Below, one piece after another: positions 45,471 to 52,757 of a stretch of DNA of 64,000 nucleotides. The notes beneath the pieces are model-generated. The model made no database searches. It was not told the origin of the DNA and saw only the letters and a list, made by a program, of their open reading frames with translations. Source of the stretch: Pedobacter sp. W3I1 (GTDB lineage Bacteria > Bacteroidota > Bacteroidia > Sphingobacteriales > Sphingobacteriaceae); NCBI RefSeq assembly GCF_030816015.1, contig NZ_JAUSXN010000001.1, positions 310,001-374,000 of the forward strand. Direction: 5' to 3'. The position numbers and the translations under genes are program-made. Within the stretch, counting starts at the first letter, position 1. The number at the start of each line of letters is the position of its first letter.

Positions 45471-45498
45471 CGGCCGGGATTTAATCCTGGCCGTTTTT
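45471..45498 (+). terminator. Intrinsic terminator of the zinc peptidase gene
   Basis: CGGCCGGGATT / AATCCTGGCCG forms an 11-bp stem with one mismatch, followed by TTTTT. It starts 30 nt after the stop codon. Confidence 0.88.
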
Positions 45499-45547
45499 GA
45501 TTTATACATTTATTATTGTGCCGTCGAGCATGTATCATAAATATAAA

Positions 45548-45618
45548 TTGTCATCCTGAGCTTGTCGAAGGACTTAGTTAAATACACTTGTATGTGTTTC
45601 GACAAGTTCAACATGACA
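45548..45618. repeat. Dispersed palindromic repeat (TGAGCTTGTCGAAG type)
   Basis: Ends TTGTCATCCTGAGCTTGTCG / CGACAAGTTCAACATGACAA form a 71-bp imperfect palindrome; inner arms ACACTTG / TATGTGT. Same family as 35226-35284 and 52631-52706. Confidence 0.8.
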
Positions 45619-46073
45619 AAATCTACCGAGAAATTATCATTATGATACAGTCTGCTTTTTAGCATGAGGTTGCTATAAGTGGGTATATTAATTATACACA
45701 TCATGCAGTAAACGTCAAAATGAAATACGGCAGTCGCTTTTCTATAAAAGTCTATTTTTTGGAAAGCAGGTTTTGTGGTGCTTAGGCCAGCTCCGGTCCC
45801 GCTCCCGCTTCTGCCGATAGAAAAAATCGGCATCCCGCTTTGATCGGGTTTAGGTGGCACAGTCCGTTCTACTAGGTAGAGTTGCAGGTTGCAGAAGAAG
45901 GTTCCTATTTGCATCATGCGGTTAAACCTTTAATAGTTGCAGCAAAACTGCGGTTTAAACCTGATTGCAGTGGCAGCTCCCGATTGAAAAGAGGGACTAT
46001 AGCGGAAAGCAGGAATAACCTAAAAATGGAACACTGAAATTGCTTTTCTATCCCTCATCTATACTAAAAGGTC
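45619..46073. repeat. Non-coding, repeat-like intergenic block
   Basis: About 455 bp with no credible gene. It is a mosaic of hairpin pieces: CCGATAGAAAAAATCGG (about 45815), and an imperfect stem from CCTGATTGCAGTGGCAGCTCCC to GGGACTATAGCGGAAAGCAGG (about 45957-46015). The second resembles intergenic repeats I have seen in other Bacteroidota genomes, but I cannot confirm the family. Confidence 0.4.
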
Positions 46074-46171
46074 TCGTCATCTCGACTGGATTGCAATCCC
46101 GAACTTTCGGGAGAGGGATCTCTGGATCAAATTAAACTTTATAGATTTCTCCACTACGGTCGAAATGACGA
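46074..46171. repeat. Dispersed palindromic repeat with nested hairpin
   Basis: A 98-bp element with ends TCGTCATCTCGACTGGA / CGGTCGAAATGACGA, inner GATTTCTCCACTACGG and nested CCCGAACTTTCGGGA, as in 28321-28429. It lies just 3' of apaG. Confidence 0.8.
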
Positions 46172-46195
46172 TTTGTGGTAGGATGGAATTAAGGA

Positions 46196-46582
46196 TTAAT
46201 TCAGTTTATAAGGAGCGATTAACTGAAACTCCGGAATATCAACCTCGAACTCAGATCCATCTATATCACGTTTCATTAAGTATGCACCTTTCATGCTGCC
46301 CATATCGGTTTTTAGATTACATCCAGAAACATATACATGTGTTTCGCCAGGCTGGATAATGGGCTGTAAACCAACAACGCCCTCACCTTCTACCTCTCTT
46401 CGGCTACTGTTCGAATCGAAAATAAACCATTGGCGACGCATTAATTGCACAGCATAATCAGAAAGATTAGAAATTTCTACGCGATAAGCGAACATATAAT
46501 GCTCGTTGGCCGGATTTGAATATTCTGGCTGGTAAACTGTCTCAACTGAAACTTTAACTCCGTCTGTAATAGCTGTAACCAT
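46196..46582 (-). CDS. apaG: ApaG domain protein
   Basis: 128 residues from MVTAITDGVKVSVETVYQPEYSNP; this start gives the usual family length, while the longer frame adds only unconserved residues. FAYRVEISNLSDYAVQLMRRQWFIFDSNSSRREVEGEGVVGLQPIIQPGETHVYVSGCNLKTDMGSMKGAYLM carries the ApaG fibronectin-like core with the GEGVVGxQPxI and GxMxG motifs. Exact function is uncertain (historically linked to Co2+ resistance). It follows dusB by 35 nt on the same strand, probably an operon. Confidence 0.94.
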   Translation of the reverse strand: MVTAITDGVKVSVETVYQPEYSNPANEHYMFAYRVEISNLSDYAVQLMRRQWFIFDSNSSRREVEGEGVVGLQPIIQPGETHVYVSGCNLKTDMGSMKGAYLMKRDIDGSEFEVDIPEFQLIAPYKLN

Positions 46583-46617
46583 GATATTTACGAATGTATA
46601 AAAAATCCTTTCAAAAA

Positions 46618-47625
46618 TCAAGCCATTACTCTGGTAGCATCATAGTCAGCAAATTTTTCTGCCACTTCTTCTAAAATACTGTAAATGTTGTTGATATCTG
46701 GTTCGGCCACCAAACGCATGCGGTAAGGTTTAAAATCTGGCAGACCTTTAAAATAATTTGCATAATGGCGACGCATTTCGAAAATTCCGGTTTTAGGACC
46801 CTTCCATTCCAGCGATTTATCTAAATGTGTACGGCAAACTTCAATGCGTTCTTCAATAGTTGGTCCGGCAAGGTGTTCGCCTGTTTTAAAGAAGTGTTTT
46901 ATCTCGCGAAAAATCCATGGGTAACCAATGGCTGCACGACCGATCATAATGCCATCTATCTCATATTCCATACGCCAGTTGGCAGCTTTTTCAGGACTAT
47001 CTACATCACCATTACCAAAAATCGGAATTTTGATGCGTGGATTGCGTTTAATCTCGCGGATAAGCGACCAATCTGCCTCTCCTTTATATAACTGTGCTCT
47101 TGTTCTGCCATGAATGGTAAGTGCCTGAATACCTACATCCTGAAGTCGCTCGGCCACTTCGTAAACATTTTTGGTGTTATCATCCCAACCTAATCGGGTT
47201 TTAACAGTAACGGGTAAATGCGAAGCTTTAACAACGGCCTCCGTCATTTTTACCATCTTATCAATATCCTGTAATAAGCTGGAACCTGCACCTTTACACA
47301 CTACGTTTTTAACCGGGCAACCATAATTGATATCAACCAGATCAGGACCTGCGGCAGAAGCAATTTCTGATGCTTCACGCATGTGCTCAATATCGCCACC
47401 AAAAATCTGGATGCCAATTGGTCTTTCGTATTCGAAAATATCAAGCTTTTGTAAGCTCTTTGCCGCATCACGGATCAAACCTTCCGAAGAAATAAATTCG
47501 GTGTACATCATATCGGCTCCGTTTTTTTTGCATACATAACGGAATGGCGGATCGCTTACATCCTCCATTGGAGCCAGCAATAACGGGAACTCACCTAAAT
47601 CTATATTTCCTATCTTAACAGACAT
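46618..47625 (-). CDS. dusB: tRNA-dihydrouridine synthase (DusB type)
   Basis: 335 residues. The FMN TIM-barrel protein begins PLLLAPMEDVSDPPFRYVCKKNGADMMYTEF and has the catalytic-Cys signature DINYGCPVKNVVCKGAGSSLL (C103 in GCP), VKTRLGWDD, LTIHGRTRAQLYKGEADW, IFGNGDVDSPEKA and DGIMIGRAAIGYPWIF. The C-terminal helical tRNA-binding part (MRRHYANYFKGLP) is present. It reduces uridines in the tRNA D-loop. Confidence 0.95.
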   Translation of the reverse strand: MSVKIGNIDLGEFPLLLAPMEDVSDPPFRYVCKKNGADMMYTEFISSEGLIRDAAKSLQKLDIFEYERPIGIQIFGGDIEHMREASEIASAAGPDLVDINYGCPVKNVVCKGAGSSLLQDIDKMVKMTEAVVKASHLPVTVKTRLGWDDNTKNVYEVAERLQDVGIQALTIHGRTRAQLYKGEADWSLIREIKRNPRIKIPIFGNGDVDSPEKAANWRMEYEIDGIMIGRAAIGYPWIFREIKHFFKTGEHLAGPTIEERIEVCRTHLDKSLEWKGPKTGIFEMRRHYANYFKGLPDFKPYRMRLVAEPDINNIYSILEEVAEKFADYDATRVMA

Positions 47626-47654
47626 TTTCTATCTTCAACGATTAATAAAACATA

Positions 47655-47662
47655 CAAAGGTA
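47655..47662 (-). promoter_or_regulatory. Candidate -7 box of dusB-apaG
   Basis: CAAAGGTA on the plus strand reads TACCTTTG on the minus strand, matching TAnnTTTG, 30 bp upstream of the dusB start. It lies in the 43-bp divergent gap with the CPBP gene, so the two promoters must overlap. Confidence 0.45.
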
Positions 47663-47668
47663 CAAATA

Positions 47669-48595
47669 ATGAATTTTGTAACACCTAATAAGGAGGAAAT
47701 CAATCCTTTCTTACAATTACTTTTACTTTTATTTTACGCAGTTACAGGCGGGCTTGTATTTGGGATTCTGGCTGTTGTCATCGTTTTGATGATGTATGGC
47801 TTAGGAATAATAAGTAATTTGGACATGCTTTTAGCAGGTGATCCTAAATATATTGGTGGTTTTAAAGTGATACAAATATTAAGTTCGATCGGAACATTTA
47901 TTTTACCTCCAATCGCCCTGGCCTTAACAGAAAGGAAAAAAGTAGCGGAATTTTATCTGTTCAGGCAACCAAAATTCTTATTAGTTGTGCTTGTTTTTGC
48001 TATTATGATATTGAGCATGCCATTTATGGAATGGACTGTGATATGGAACCAGAAAATGGTTTTACCTGATTTTTTGCATAAGATAGAACAGTGGATGAAG
48101 GAAAAGGAAGCTATTGCAATGAAAATAACCATTCAATTAATTACTGTACGCAGCAACTTCGATTTCATTGTAAACCTCGTTATGATTGCGGTTTTACCTG
48201 CAATTGGCGAAGAATTAATGTTCCGTGGAGGTGTGCAGCGATCGTTAAACAGGGCTTTTAACAATCCACATCTAGCTATTTGGTTATCGGCCATAATTTT
48301 CAGTGCCATCCATGTGCAGTTTTATGGTTTCGTGCCACGGATGTTATTGGGTGCGGGTTTTGGCTACCTGTATTATTTTAGTGGAAGCATCTGGTATGCC
48401 ATGCTGGCGCACTTTATAAACAATGCCTATGCGGTTTGTGCTGCTTTTTATATGCAAAAACACCATATGCCACTTGATAAAGCTGATGAACCGATCGGTT
48501 TTCCATGGTATGGCTATTTAATTAGTGCAATAATTACCATAGCTTTGTTCAAAATTTTTAAAGATAACGCAACACGTGAGCGAAAATTGGGTTAA
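47669..48595 (+). CDS. CPBP family intramembrane glutamic endopeptidase
   Basis: 308 residues with about eight hydrophobic helices. The CPBP (Abi/RCE1-like) active-site motifs are present: EExxxR in AIGEELMFRGGVQRSLN, FxxxH in SAIIFSAIHVQFYGFVPRM, and the third motif in AMLAHFINNAYAV. Members process membrane-bound substrates or serve in bacteriocin immunity; the substrate here is unknown. Its end overlaps the DUF2007 gene by 20 nt. Confidence 0.92.
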   Translation: MNFVTPNKEEINPFLQLLLLLFYAVTGGLVFGILAVVIVLMMYGLGIISNLDMLLAGDPKYIGGFKVIQILSSIGTFILPPIALALTERKKVAEFYLFRQPKFLLVVLVFAIMILSMPFMEWTVIWNQKMVLPDFLHKIEQWMKEKEAIAMKITIQLITVRSNFDFIVNLVMIAVLPAIGEELMFRGGVQRSLNRAFNNPHLAIWLSAIIFSAIHVQFYGFVPRMLLGAGFGYLYYFSGSIWYAMLAHFINNAYAVCAAFYMQKHHMPLDKADEPIGFPWYGYLISAIITIALFKIFKDNATRERKLG

Positions 48596-48782
48596 AGTAT
48601 ATACCACCAGCGATGCCTTTGCGGCCGAGGTATTAAAACAGGGATTAACAGAAGCCGGAATTCCGGCAGTAACGATAAATAAACAGCTCTCGGCATATAA
48701 TATTGGCGAAATAAATGTTTTGGTGAATAAGGTAGATTTTGATAAAGCCATAGAATACATCGTTGAAAACGAAATTGAATAG
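48576..48782 (+). CDS. DUF2007 small protein
   Basis: 68 residues starting at GTG 48576, inside the 3' end of the CPBP gene. WVKVYTTSDAFAAEVLKQGLTEAGIPAVTINKQLSAYNIGEINVLVNKVDFDKAIEYI has the DUF2007 pattern (a small alpha-beta 'signal transducing' domain of unknown role). The 20-nt overlap implies translational coupling with the protease. cdsA follows 43 nt later, so the three genes are probably one operon. Confidence 0.85.
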   Translation: MSENWVKVYTTSDAFAAEVLKQGLTEAGIPAVTINKQLSAYNIGEINVLVNKVDFDKAIEYIVENEIE

Positions 48783-48825
48783 TGATAATGACCTTAAACC
48801 TTAACCCCTTTACCTCTTACCTAAA

Positions 48826-49635
48826 ATGAAAACCAGGGCAATAACCGCTTTCTTTTTTACCATAGTAATGCTTGGCTCTATCCTACTGGGGAGTTACACC
48901 TTTACTATATTTTATCTCGTTTTAAGTGTTTTGGCTTTGTTTGAATTTTACAAGCTGATTAAAAACTCTGGCATCAGGCCGCACCGAAATATTGGTTTGG
49001 TAGCTGGCTCACTAATATTTTTGATGGCTGCAGGTTTACACTACCTCAAATACGATGTTAAATACCTGTTGCTTTGTATCCCGCTAATTTTTTCGGTTTT
49101 TATTACTGAGCTGTATAAAAAAAACAAGATTCCATTCGCCAACATCTCCTACACTTTTGTTGGTTTTGTTTATGTAACCATTCCTTTCTGCTTTTTTCAT
49201 GCCCTGGGTTTTTTGAAAAATTGGAATGAATATAACTTTCATCTTCCTTTGGCATTTTTACTGATGCTTTGGGCAAACGATACTGGTGCTTATCTTTTTG
49301 GAGTAAAATACGGTAAACGTAAATTGTTCGAGCGCCACTCGCCAAAGAAAAGCTGGGAAGGCTTTTTCGGAGGCATGCTCACCAGTGTTTTGGTCGCTTT
49401 TGGTTTATCTTTTCTGTTTACCGAAAGTCCAGCCTGGGTTTGGATCGGTATGGCCATATTAATTGCAAGCTTTGGTACATTGGGCGATTTAGTAGAATCG
49501 ATGCTTAAACGAAGCTTGGATACGAAAGATAGTGGTGGTTTATTACCGGGGCATGGTGGTTTGTTAGATCGTTTTGATGGGTTGTTATTGGCCGCCCCCG
49601 TGGTTTATGCTTATCTGTATTTGATTTTGTATTAA
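48826..49635 (+). CDS. cdsA: Phosphatidate cytidylyltransferase
   Basis: 269 residues with seven to eight transmembrane helices. The CDS signature is complete near the C-terminus: SFGTLGDLVESMLKRSLDTKDSGGLLPGHGGLLDRFDGLL, with WANDTGAYLFGVKYGKRKLFERHSPKKSWEG before it. It makes CDP-diacylglycerol from phosphatidate and CTP in the inner membrane. It ends 16 nt before the IS-associated inverted repeat. Confidence 0.96.
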   Translation: MKTRAITAFFFTIVMLGSILLGSYTFTIFYLVLSVLALFEFYKLIKNSGIRPHRNIGLVAGSLIFLMAAGLHYLKYDVKYLLLCIPLIFSVFITELYKKNKIPFANISYTFVGFVYVTIPFCFFHALGFLKNWNEYNFHLPLAFLLMLWANDTGAYLFGVKYGKRKLFERHSPKKSWEGFFGGMLTSVLVAFGLSFLFTESPAWVWIGMAILIASFGTLGDLVESMLKRSLDTKDSGGLLPGHGGLLDRFDGLLLAAPVVYAYLYLILY

Positions 49636-49680
49636 AATTGACTTTATCTATCGTCCTCGTTTGTAACCATAGCCGTTAAC

Positions 49681-50997
49681 CTAAGCTTTGAATATCTCGT
49701 TTAGTATTTGGAATGCTGCTTTTTTTCCTTTTTTAGGTTCTAATAAGAGTGATTGAATTATTGGGTATATGTATTGATCATACCATTTTAGGGCACTAAT
49801 TTCTTTTCTTGCCATCTTCCTGATGACTTGTGCGATTACCCTGAGGTGCTTGAAGACTTTCCATGTCGAGCAGGATCGATTTTTAAACTTTTGGGTAGCT
49901 ATTGAATCGATACACTTGTATATTTTCCAGTTTACTACTATCCTGAGCAATTTAGCAAGAAGCTGACATTCAAGACGGGCTTTCTTCACTGCTTTTACTT
50001 TATGGATCCCGAAAAGTGATTTCCAGCTCTTGAACATAAGTTCTATCTGCCATCTCAGCCGGTATAGCTCGGCCACCATTTCGGTTCCGAGCCTGTCTTT
50101 TCCTGCATTGGTTATGAACAGACTGAACCTTGCCCTGTTTTTGTATTCATCGGTTAGGGCATAACCCTGTCTTTTTGCCTGGACGTTCGCTTTTCTGATC
50201 CGTTCTTCCCATACTGCCCGAGGTACAGGTACAGCTACCAACCTACATTCCACAGTTTCATCTCCTTTACCAATGGTTACGCAGACCTCACTTATATTCT
50301 GTCCTACAGCAGCCATAGCCTGGTATTTTTTTGCCCAGTCGATATATTGTCCCGTTTCTGTTTCCACGGGTCTACAGGAGGGATGTAGCCTGTTTAAGAA
50401 ATAAGCCTGCCGCCTGGCAATTCCTAACAGATAGCTCTGGGTAACATACCCCAGGTCTCTGATGTGTAGCTCACCCTTGCCTATACGGTCAATGTGTGCG
50501 CCCGAATATCTTTGGTCGTTCTCTGTTGCCCGTGTGAAATCAAGTGTTTTCCAGCAGCCGCTCTTAATGTCAAAGGCATACTGGATATTCATAAGTGAAT
50601 TCCCTGCTGCAAAACGGCCCATAGGCGGATAGGCTTCCGAAAACCCCTTTGGAAGATGGAATTTACAGGAGTCAGCGATGATAACAGCTGAAAAGGCTGA
50701 CCAGTCCCTGGCGTCAGCAAAATCCATCCTGGTCAGCATCTGATCGGAAAGAACAGCCTGGACAAACTCCACACTGCTCTGGTTAAAGCGTTTATGCAGT
50801 GCAACCTTGCTCACGCGGATACCGTTGTGTATCACCATGTCATCGCAGGAATCCTGAATACTGAGCTGCCCATGTTCCAGATCAGCGAACATCAGGCACT
50901 CCAGGAAATGTTCGGGCGCAAGCTTCGAAGACCGTTTCATGAAACCTGTTCTGCGTGCGGTAGCACGTACTTCATCAATATCCAGCAGGCGGTCCAA
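49681..50997 (-). CDS. IS4-family DDE transposase
   Basis: About 438 residues. An N-terminal helical domain (RTGFMKRSSKLAPEHFLECLMFADLEHGQLSIQDSCDDM) precedes the DDE catalytic core. The first Asp is in VIIADSCKFHLPKGF, the second in HIRDLGYVTQSYL, and the Glu in the IS4 Y..RW.IE..FK motif (LYRLRWQIELMFKSWKSLFGIHK). The frame is intact, so the element may be active. The only starts are TTG (50997) or other non-ATG codons; the first ATG (GFMKRSS) would remove part of the N-terminal domain. The stop codon touches the left inverted repeat. Confidence 0.92.
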   Translation of the reverse strand: MDRLLDIDEVRATARRTGFMKRSSKLAPEHFLECLMFADLEHGQLSIQDSCDDMVIHNGIRVSKVALHKRFNQSSVEFVQAVLSDQMLTRMDFADARDWSAFSAVIIADSCKFHLPKGFSEAYPPMGRFAAGNSLMNIQYAFDIKSGCWKTLDFTRATENDQRYSGAHIDRIGKGELHIRDLGYVTQSYLLGIARRQAYFLNRLHPSCRPVETETGQYIDWAKKYQAMAAVGQNISEVCVTIGKGDETVECRLVAVPVPRAVWEERIRKANVQAKRQGYALTDEYKNRARFSLFITNAGKDRLGTEMVAELYRLRWQIELMFKSWKSLFGIHKVKAVKKARLECQLLAKLLRIVVNWKIYKCIDSIATQKFKNRSCSTWKVFKHLRVIAQVIRKMARKEISALKWYDQYIYPIIQSLLLEPKKGKKAAFQILNEIFKA

Positions 50998-51111
50998 CTC
51001 TGGGGAAAGAACATTCAGTGAACTTTCGCAAATAATATCGGACGATAGAAATAATGCACTTTTTCCCTAAGAAATCGAACATCGTTAAAAAAAATGGTAT
51101 TTTTAAAATAG

Positions 51112-51149
51112 AAAAAGGCGGTACTTCCACCAAGAACTAACCGCCTTTT
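51112..51149 (-). terminator. Terminator upstream of the transposase, inside the IS
   Basis: GGCGGT (51117-51122) and ACCGCC (51140-51145), flanked by AAAAA and TTTT, form a symmetric hairpin that works in both directions. On the transposase strand it lies between the IS end and the transposase start, so it would stop transcription entering from outside, a known way for IS elements to limit transposase level. Confidence 0.65.
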
Positions 51150-51336
51150 AACTAATAAAAAAACAAATATGGGAAAAATCTAATTGCTTCGCACAGTGGC
51201 GAAGCCCTGTCTATTTCCCAACTTAAAATCTACTTTTAAAAATTAAGTTAACGGCTATGGTTTGTAACGAGGATGAATGAGATTCACATTTGCAATGTGG
51301 TTGTGCTACTAGCGATACAATCGCTATTCTCGCTAA

Positions 51337-51355
51337 TCCTCGTTACAAACGAGGA
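51337..51355. repeat. Perfect hairpin sharing the IS-flank motif
   Basis: TCCTCGTTACAAACGAGGA has 8-bp perfect arms around ACA. Its GTTACAAACGAGGAC (51342-51356) is the exact inverse of GTCCTCGTTTGTAAC at 49653-49667, a perfect 15-bp pair outside the IS. Between 51277 and 51336 lies sequence with AGCGATACAATCGCT, another small hairpin. Confidence 0.7.
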
Positions 51356-51370
51356 CTATAATGTTGTTTC

Positions 51371-52014
51371 TTATGCATTAGCCGTTACAATGTAATATTC
51401 CCTTTCTATCTGTTCGCCGGTTTTACTTTGTAACTGCTCTAGTTTTTTAAACGTATTTTTAATGGCAAATCTCGCTTTTTCTAATAGTTCTTTTACGGTT
51501 TCTACTTCGTAAAGTGTAAAGCCATAAGGAGTAAAAGGGAGATTTTTCATGAAATTTTTATCAGCAAAACAGATAGCCAAAGTGCCGTCAGGTTTTAGTG
51601 TTCGCTTGGATTTGTCCAAAAGTAGATTGTATTAACCGTAAAAATTTTATCAAACCGATTATCCTCAAATGGTAATGTAATGCCATCTGTTAGCTGGAAG
51701 TGAACCTTTCCTTCTGTAATGAAATCCTGATTGATCTTCCTGGCTTCAGCAATAATAGTTGCAGAAATATCAGCACCAAAATAATGGAGATTTTCGGCTT
51801 GTAACAATAACTGCGCAATATGCCCGCCGTTACCGTGACCGATTTCTAAAACAGTTTCATTGTTTTGAAGATCTAATGCCTCAATTGCAGAAATAGTCAT
51901 ACCAATATTATTGGCATGCATCATCTCACCTGTTTTAATGCCGTGCCCGCCTTCAGGACAGCCCAACTGCCTGGCAATATTTTTTAAGTCTTCTTCTGAA
52001 AGTTGCTGTTCCAT
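51371..52014 (-). pseudogene. SAM-dependent class I methyltransferase, broken by a deletion
   Basis: Frame 1 (from MEQQLSEEDL) carries SAM-binding motif I (ETVLEIGHGNGGHIAQLLLQ), YFGADISATII and the post-III motif FDKIFTVNTIYFWTNPSEH, then stops. Frame 2 resumes at KRTLKPDGTLAICFADKNFM and runs to the end (EREYYIVTANA). Between FWxNP and the RxLKPDG strand the family normally has about 8-10 residues that are missing. The short string AAGCGAACAC reads as (P)SEH in frame 1 and KRTL in frame 2, as expected if a deletion joined two direct repeats. This looks like a true mutation, not a base-calling error. The gene lies beside the IS element. Substrate unknown. Confidence 0.75.
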
Positions 52015-52074
52015 GATCAAATTTAATGATTTGGGGCTCATGATTTTTACATCTTTTTGGTACAGGCTTATAAA

Positions 52075-52461
52075 TTATTTAATCACTTGAACCGGCTTTT
52101 TATTTTCATCAATGGCCACAAAAGTAAAATCCCCGCGTACGGCCAATTCTCTTCCTTCGGCATACATCTGTTCGATATAAATTTCTACATTAACCTTTAA
52201 ACTGGTATTGCCCACATGGTTTACCTTGCCGATAAGCTCTACGATAGTGCCTGCTGGGATTGGTTTTTTAAAATCTATCCTGTCGCTGCTCACGGTAACC
52301 ATAATCTGACGGCTAAAACGGGTTGCAGTAATAAAAGCAACCTCATCCATTAAATGCATGGCTGTTCCGCCGAAAAGGGTATCGTAATGGTTTGTTGTAT
52401 TTGGGAAAACGGCTTTAAAAATACTGGTTTTAGAATTTTCTATTCTTTCTTCTAGGGTCAT
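52075..52461 (-). CDS. Acyl-CoA thioesterase (hot-dog fold)
   Basis: 128 residues. VFPNTTNHYDTLFGGTAMHLMDEVAFITATRFSRQIMVTVSSDRIDFKKPIPAGTIVELIGKVNHVGNTSLKVNVEIY has the YciA/BACH-type hot-dog pattern: GGxxMxxMDE helix, then the substrate-facing SSDRIDFKKP strand. It should hydrolyse acyl-CoA thioesters; chain-length preference cannot be told. It is upstream of the broken methyltransferase on the same strand, 60 nt apart. Confidence 0.92.
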   Translation of the reverse strand: MTLEERIENSKTSIFKAVFPNTTNHYDTLFGGTAMHLMDEVAFITATRFSRQIMVTVSSDRIDFKKPIPAGTIVELIGKVNHVGNTSLKVNVEIYIEQMYAEGRELAVRGDFTFVAIDENKKPVQVIK

Positions 52462-52630
52462 GGGTTAAATATAGGTGCTGTAAAAAGCTTTGGCAACTTT
52501 CTGGTTATTTTTAGTAGAAAGTTGCCAAAGTAAAAGGTTTGCGTATGAGAAATGGATACTGGAAACGCAAAAATAAATGTGCTTTCAGTATTTCTGGTAA
52601 TGCAATTAAGGGGTGAAATAACTAAAAAGA

Positions 52631-52706
52631 TGTCATCCTGAGCTTGTCGAAGGACAGTCTTTTTAATTATTTCACGATAAGGGTCTTCGACAAGCTCAGA
52701 CTGACA
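52631..52706. repeat. Dispersed palindromic repeat (TGAGCTTGTCGAAG type)
   Basis: A 76-bp imperfect palindrome with ends TGTCATCCTGAGCTTGTCGA / TCGACAAGCTCAGACTGACA, in the 296-bp gap between metE and the thioesterase gene. The rest of the gap holds TTTCTGG/AGAAAGTTGCC-type small repeats but no gene. Confidence 0.8.
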
Positions 52707-52757
52707 ACAATCGAATTCTTAACTTAATAGTATTGGTTTCTCAGTGGCAAAATAGAA

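Larger units (their letters stand above)
49651..51276 (-). mobile_element. IS4-family insertion sequence (boundaries provisional)
   Basis: A transposase gene is bracketed by a 30-nt inverted repeat. 49651-49680 (TCGTCCTCGTTTGTAACCAT then AGCCGTTAAC) pairs with 51247-51276 (GTTAACGGCTATGGTTTGTA then ACGAGGATGA), with 4 mismatches. Three of these result from a local inversion of ACA/TGT. Total size about 1.63 kb fits IS4-type elements. Inside the right part are a terminator (51112-51149) and a perfect 7-bp hairpin GCTTCGC/GCGAAGC (51186-51205). I could not find a clear target duplication. Because part of the inverted repeat recurs at 51337-51355, these sequences may belong to a host repeat that the IS entered. 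Confidence 0.6.

Noticed and set aside
45513..45917. 134-residue minus-strand frame after the zinc peptidase
   Set aside because: It runs through a palindromic repeat and hairpin mosaic and has no domain pattern.
49681..51370. Larger genomic island or prophage around the IS
   Set aside because: Neighbouring genes (cdsA, thioesterase, metE) are housekeeping and no integrase, phage gene or attachment repeat was seen.
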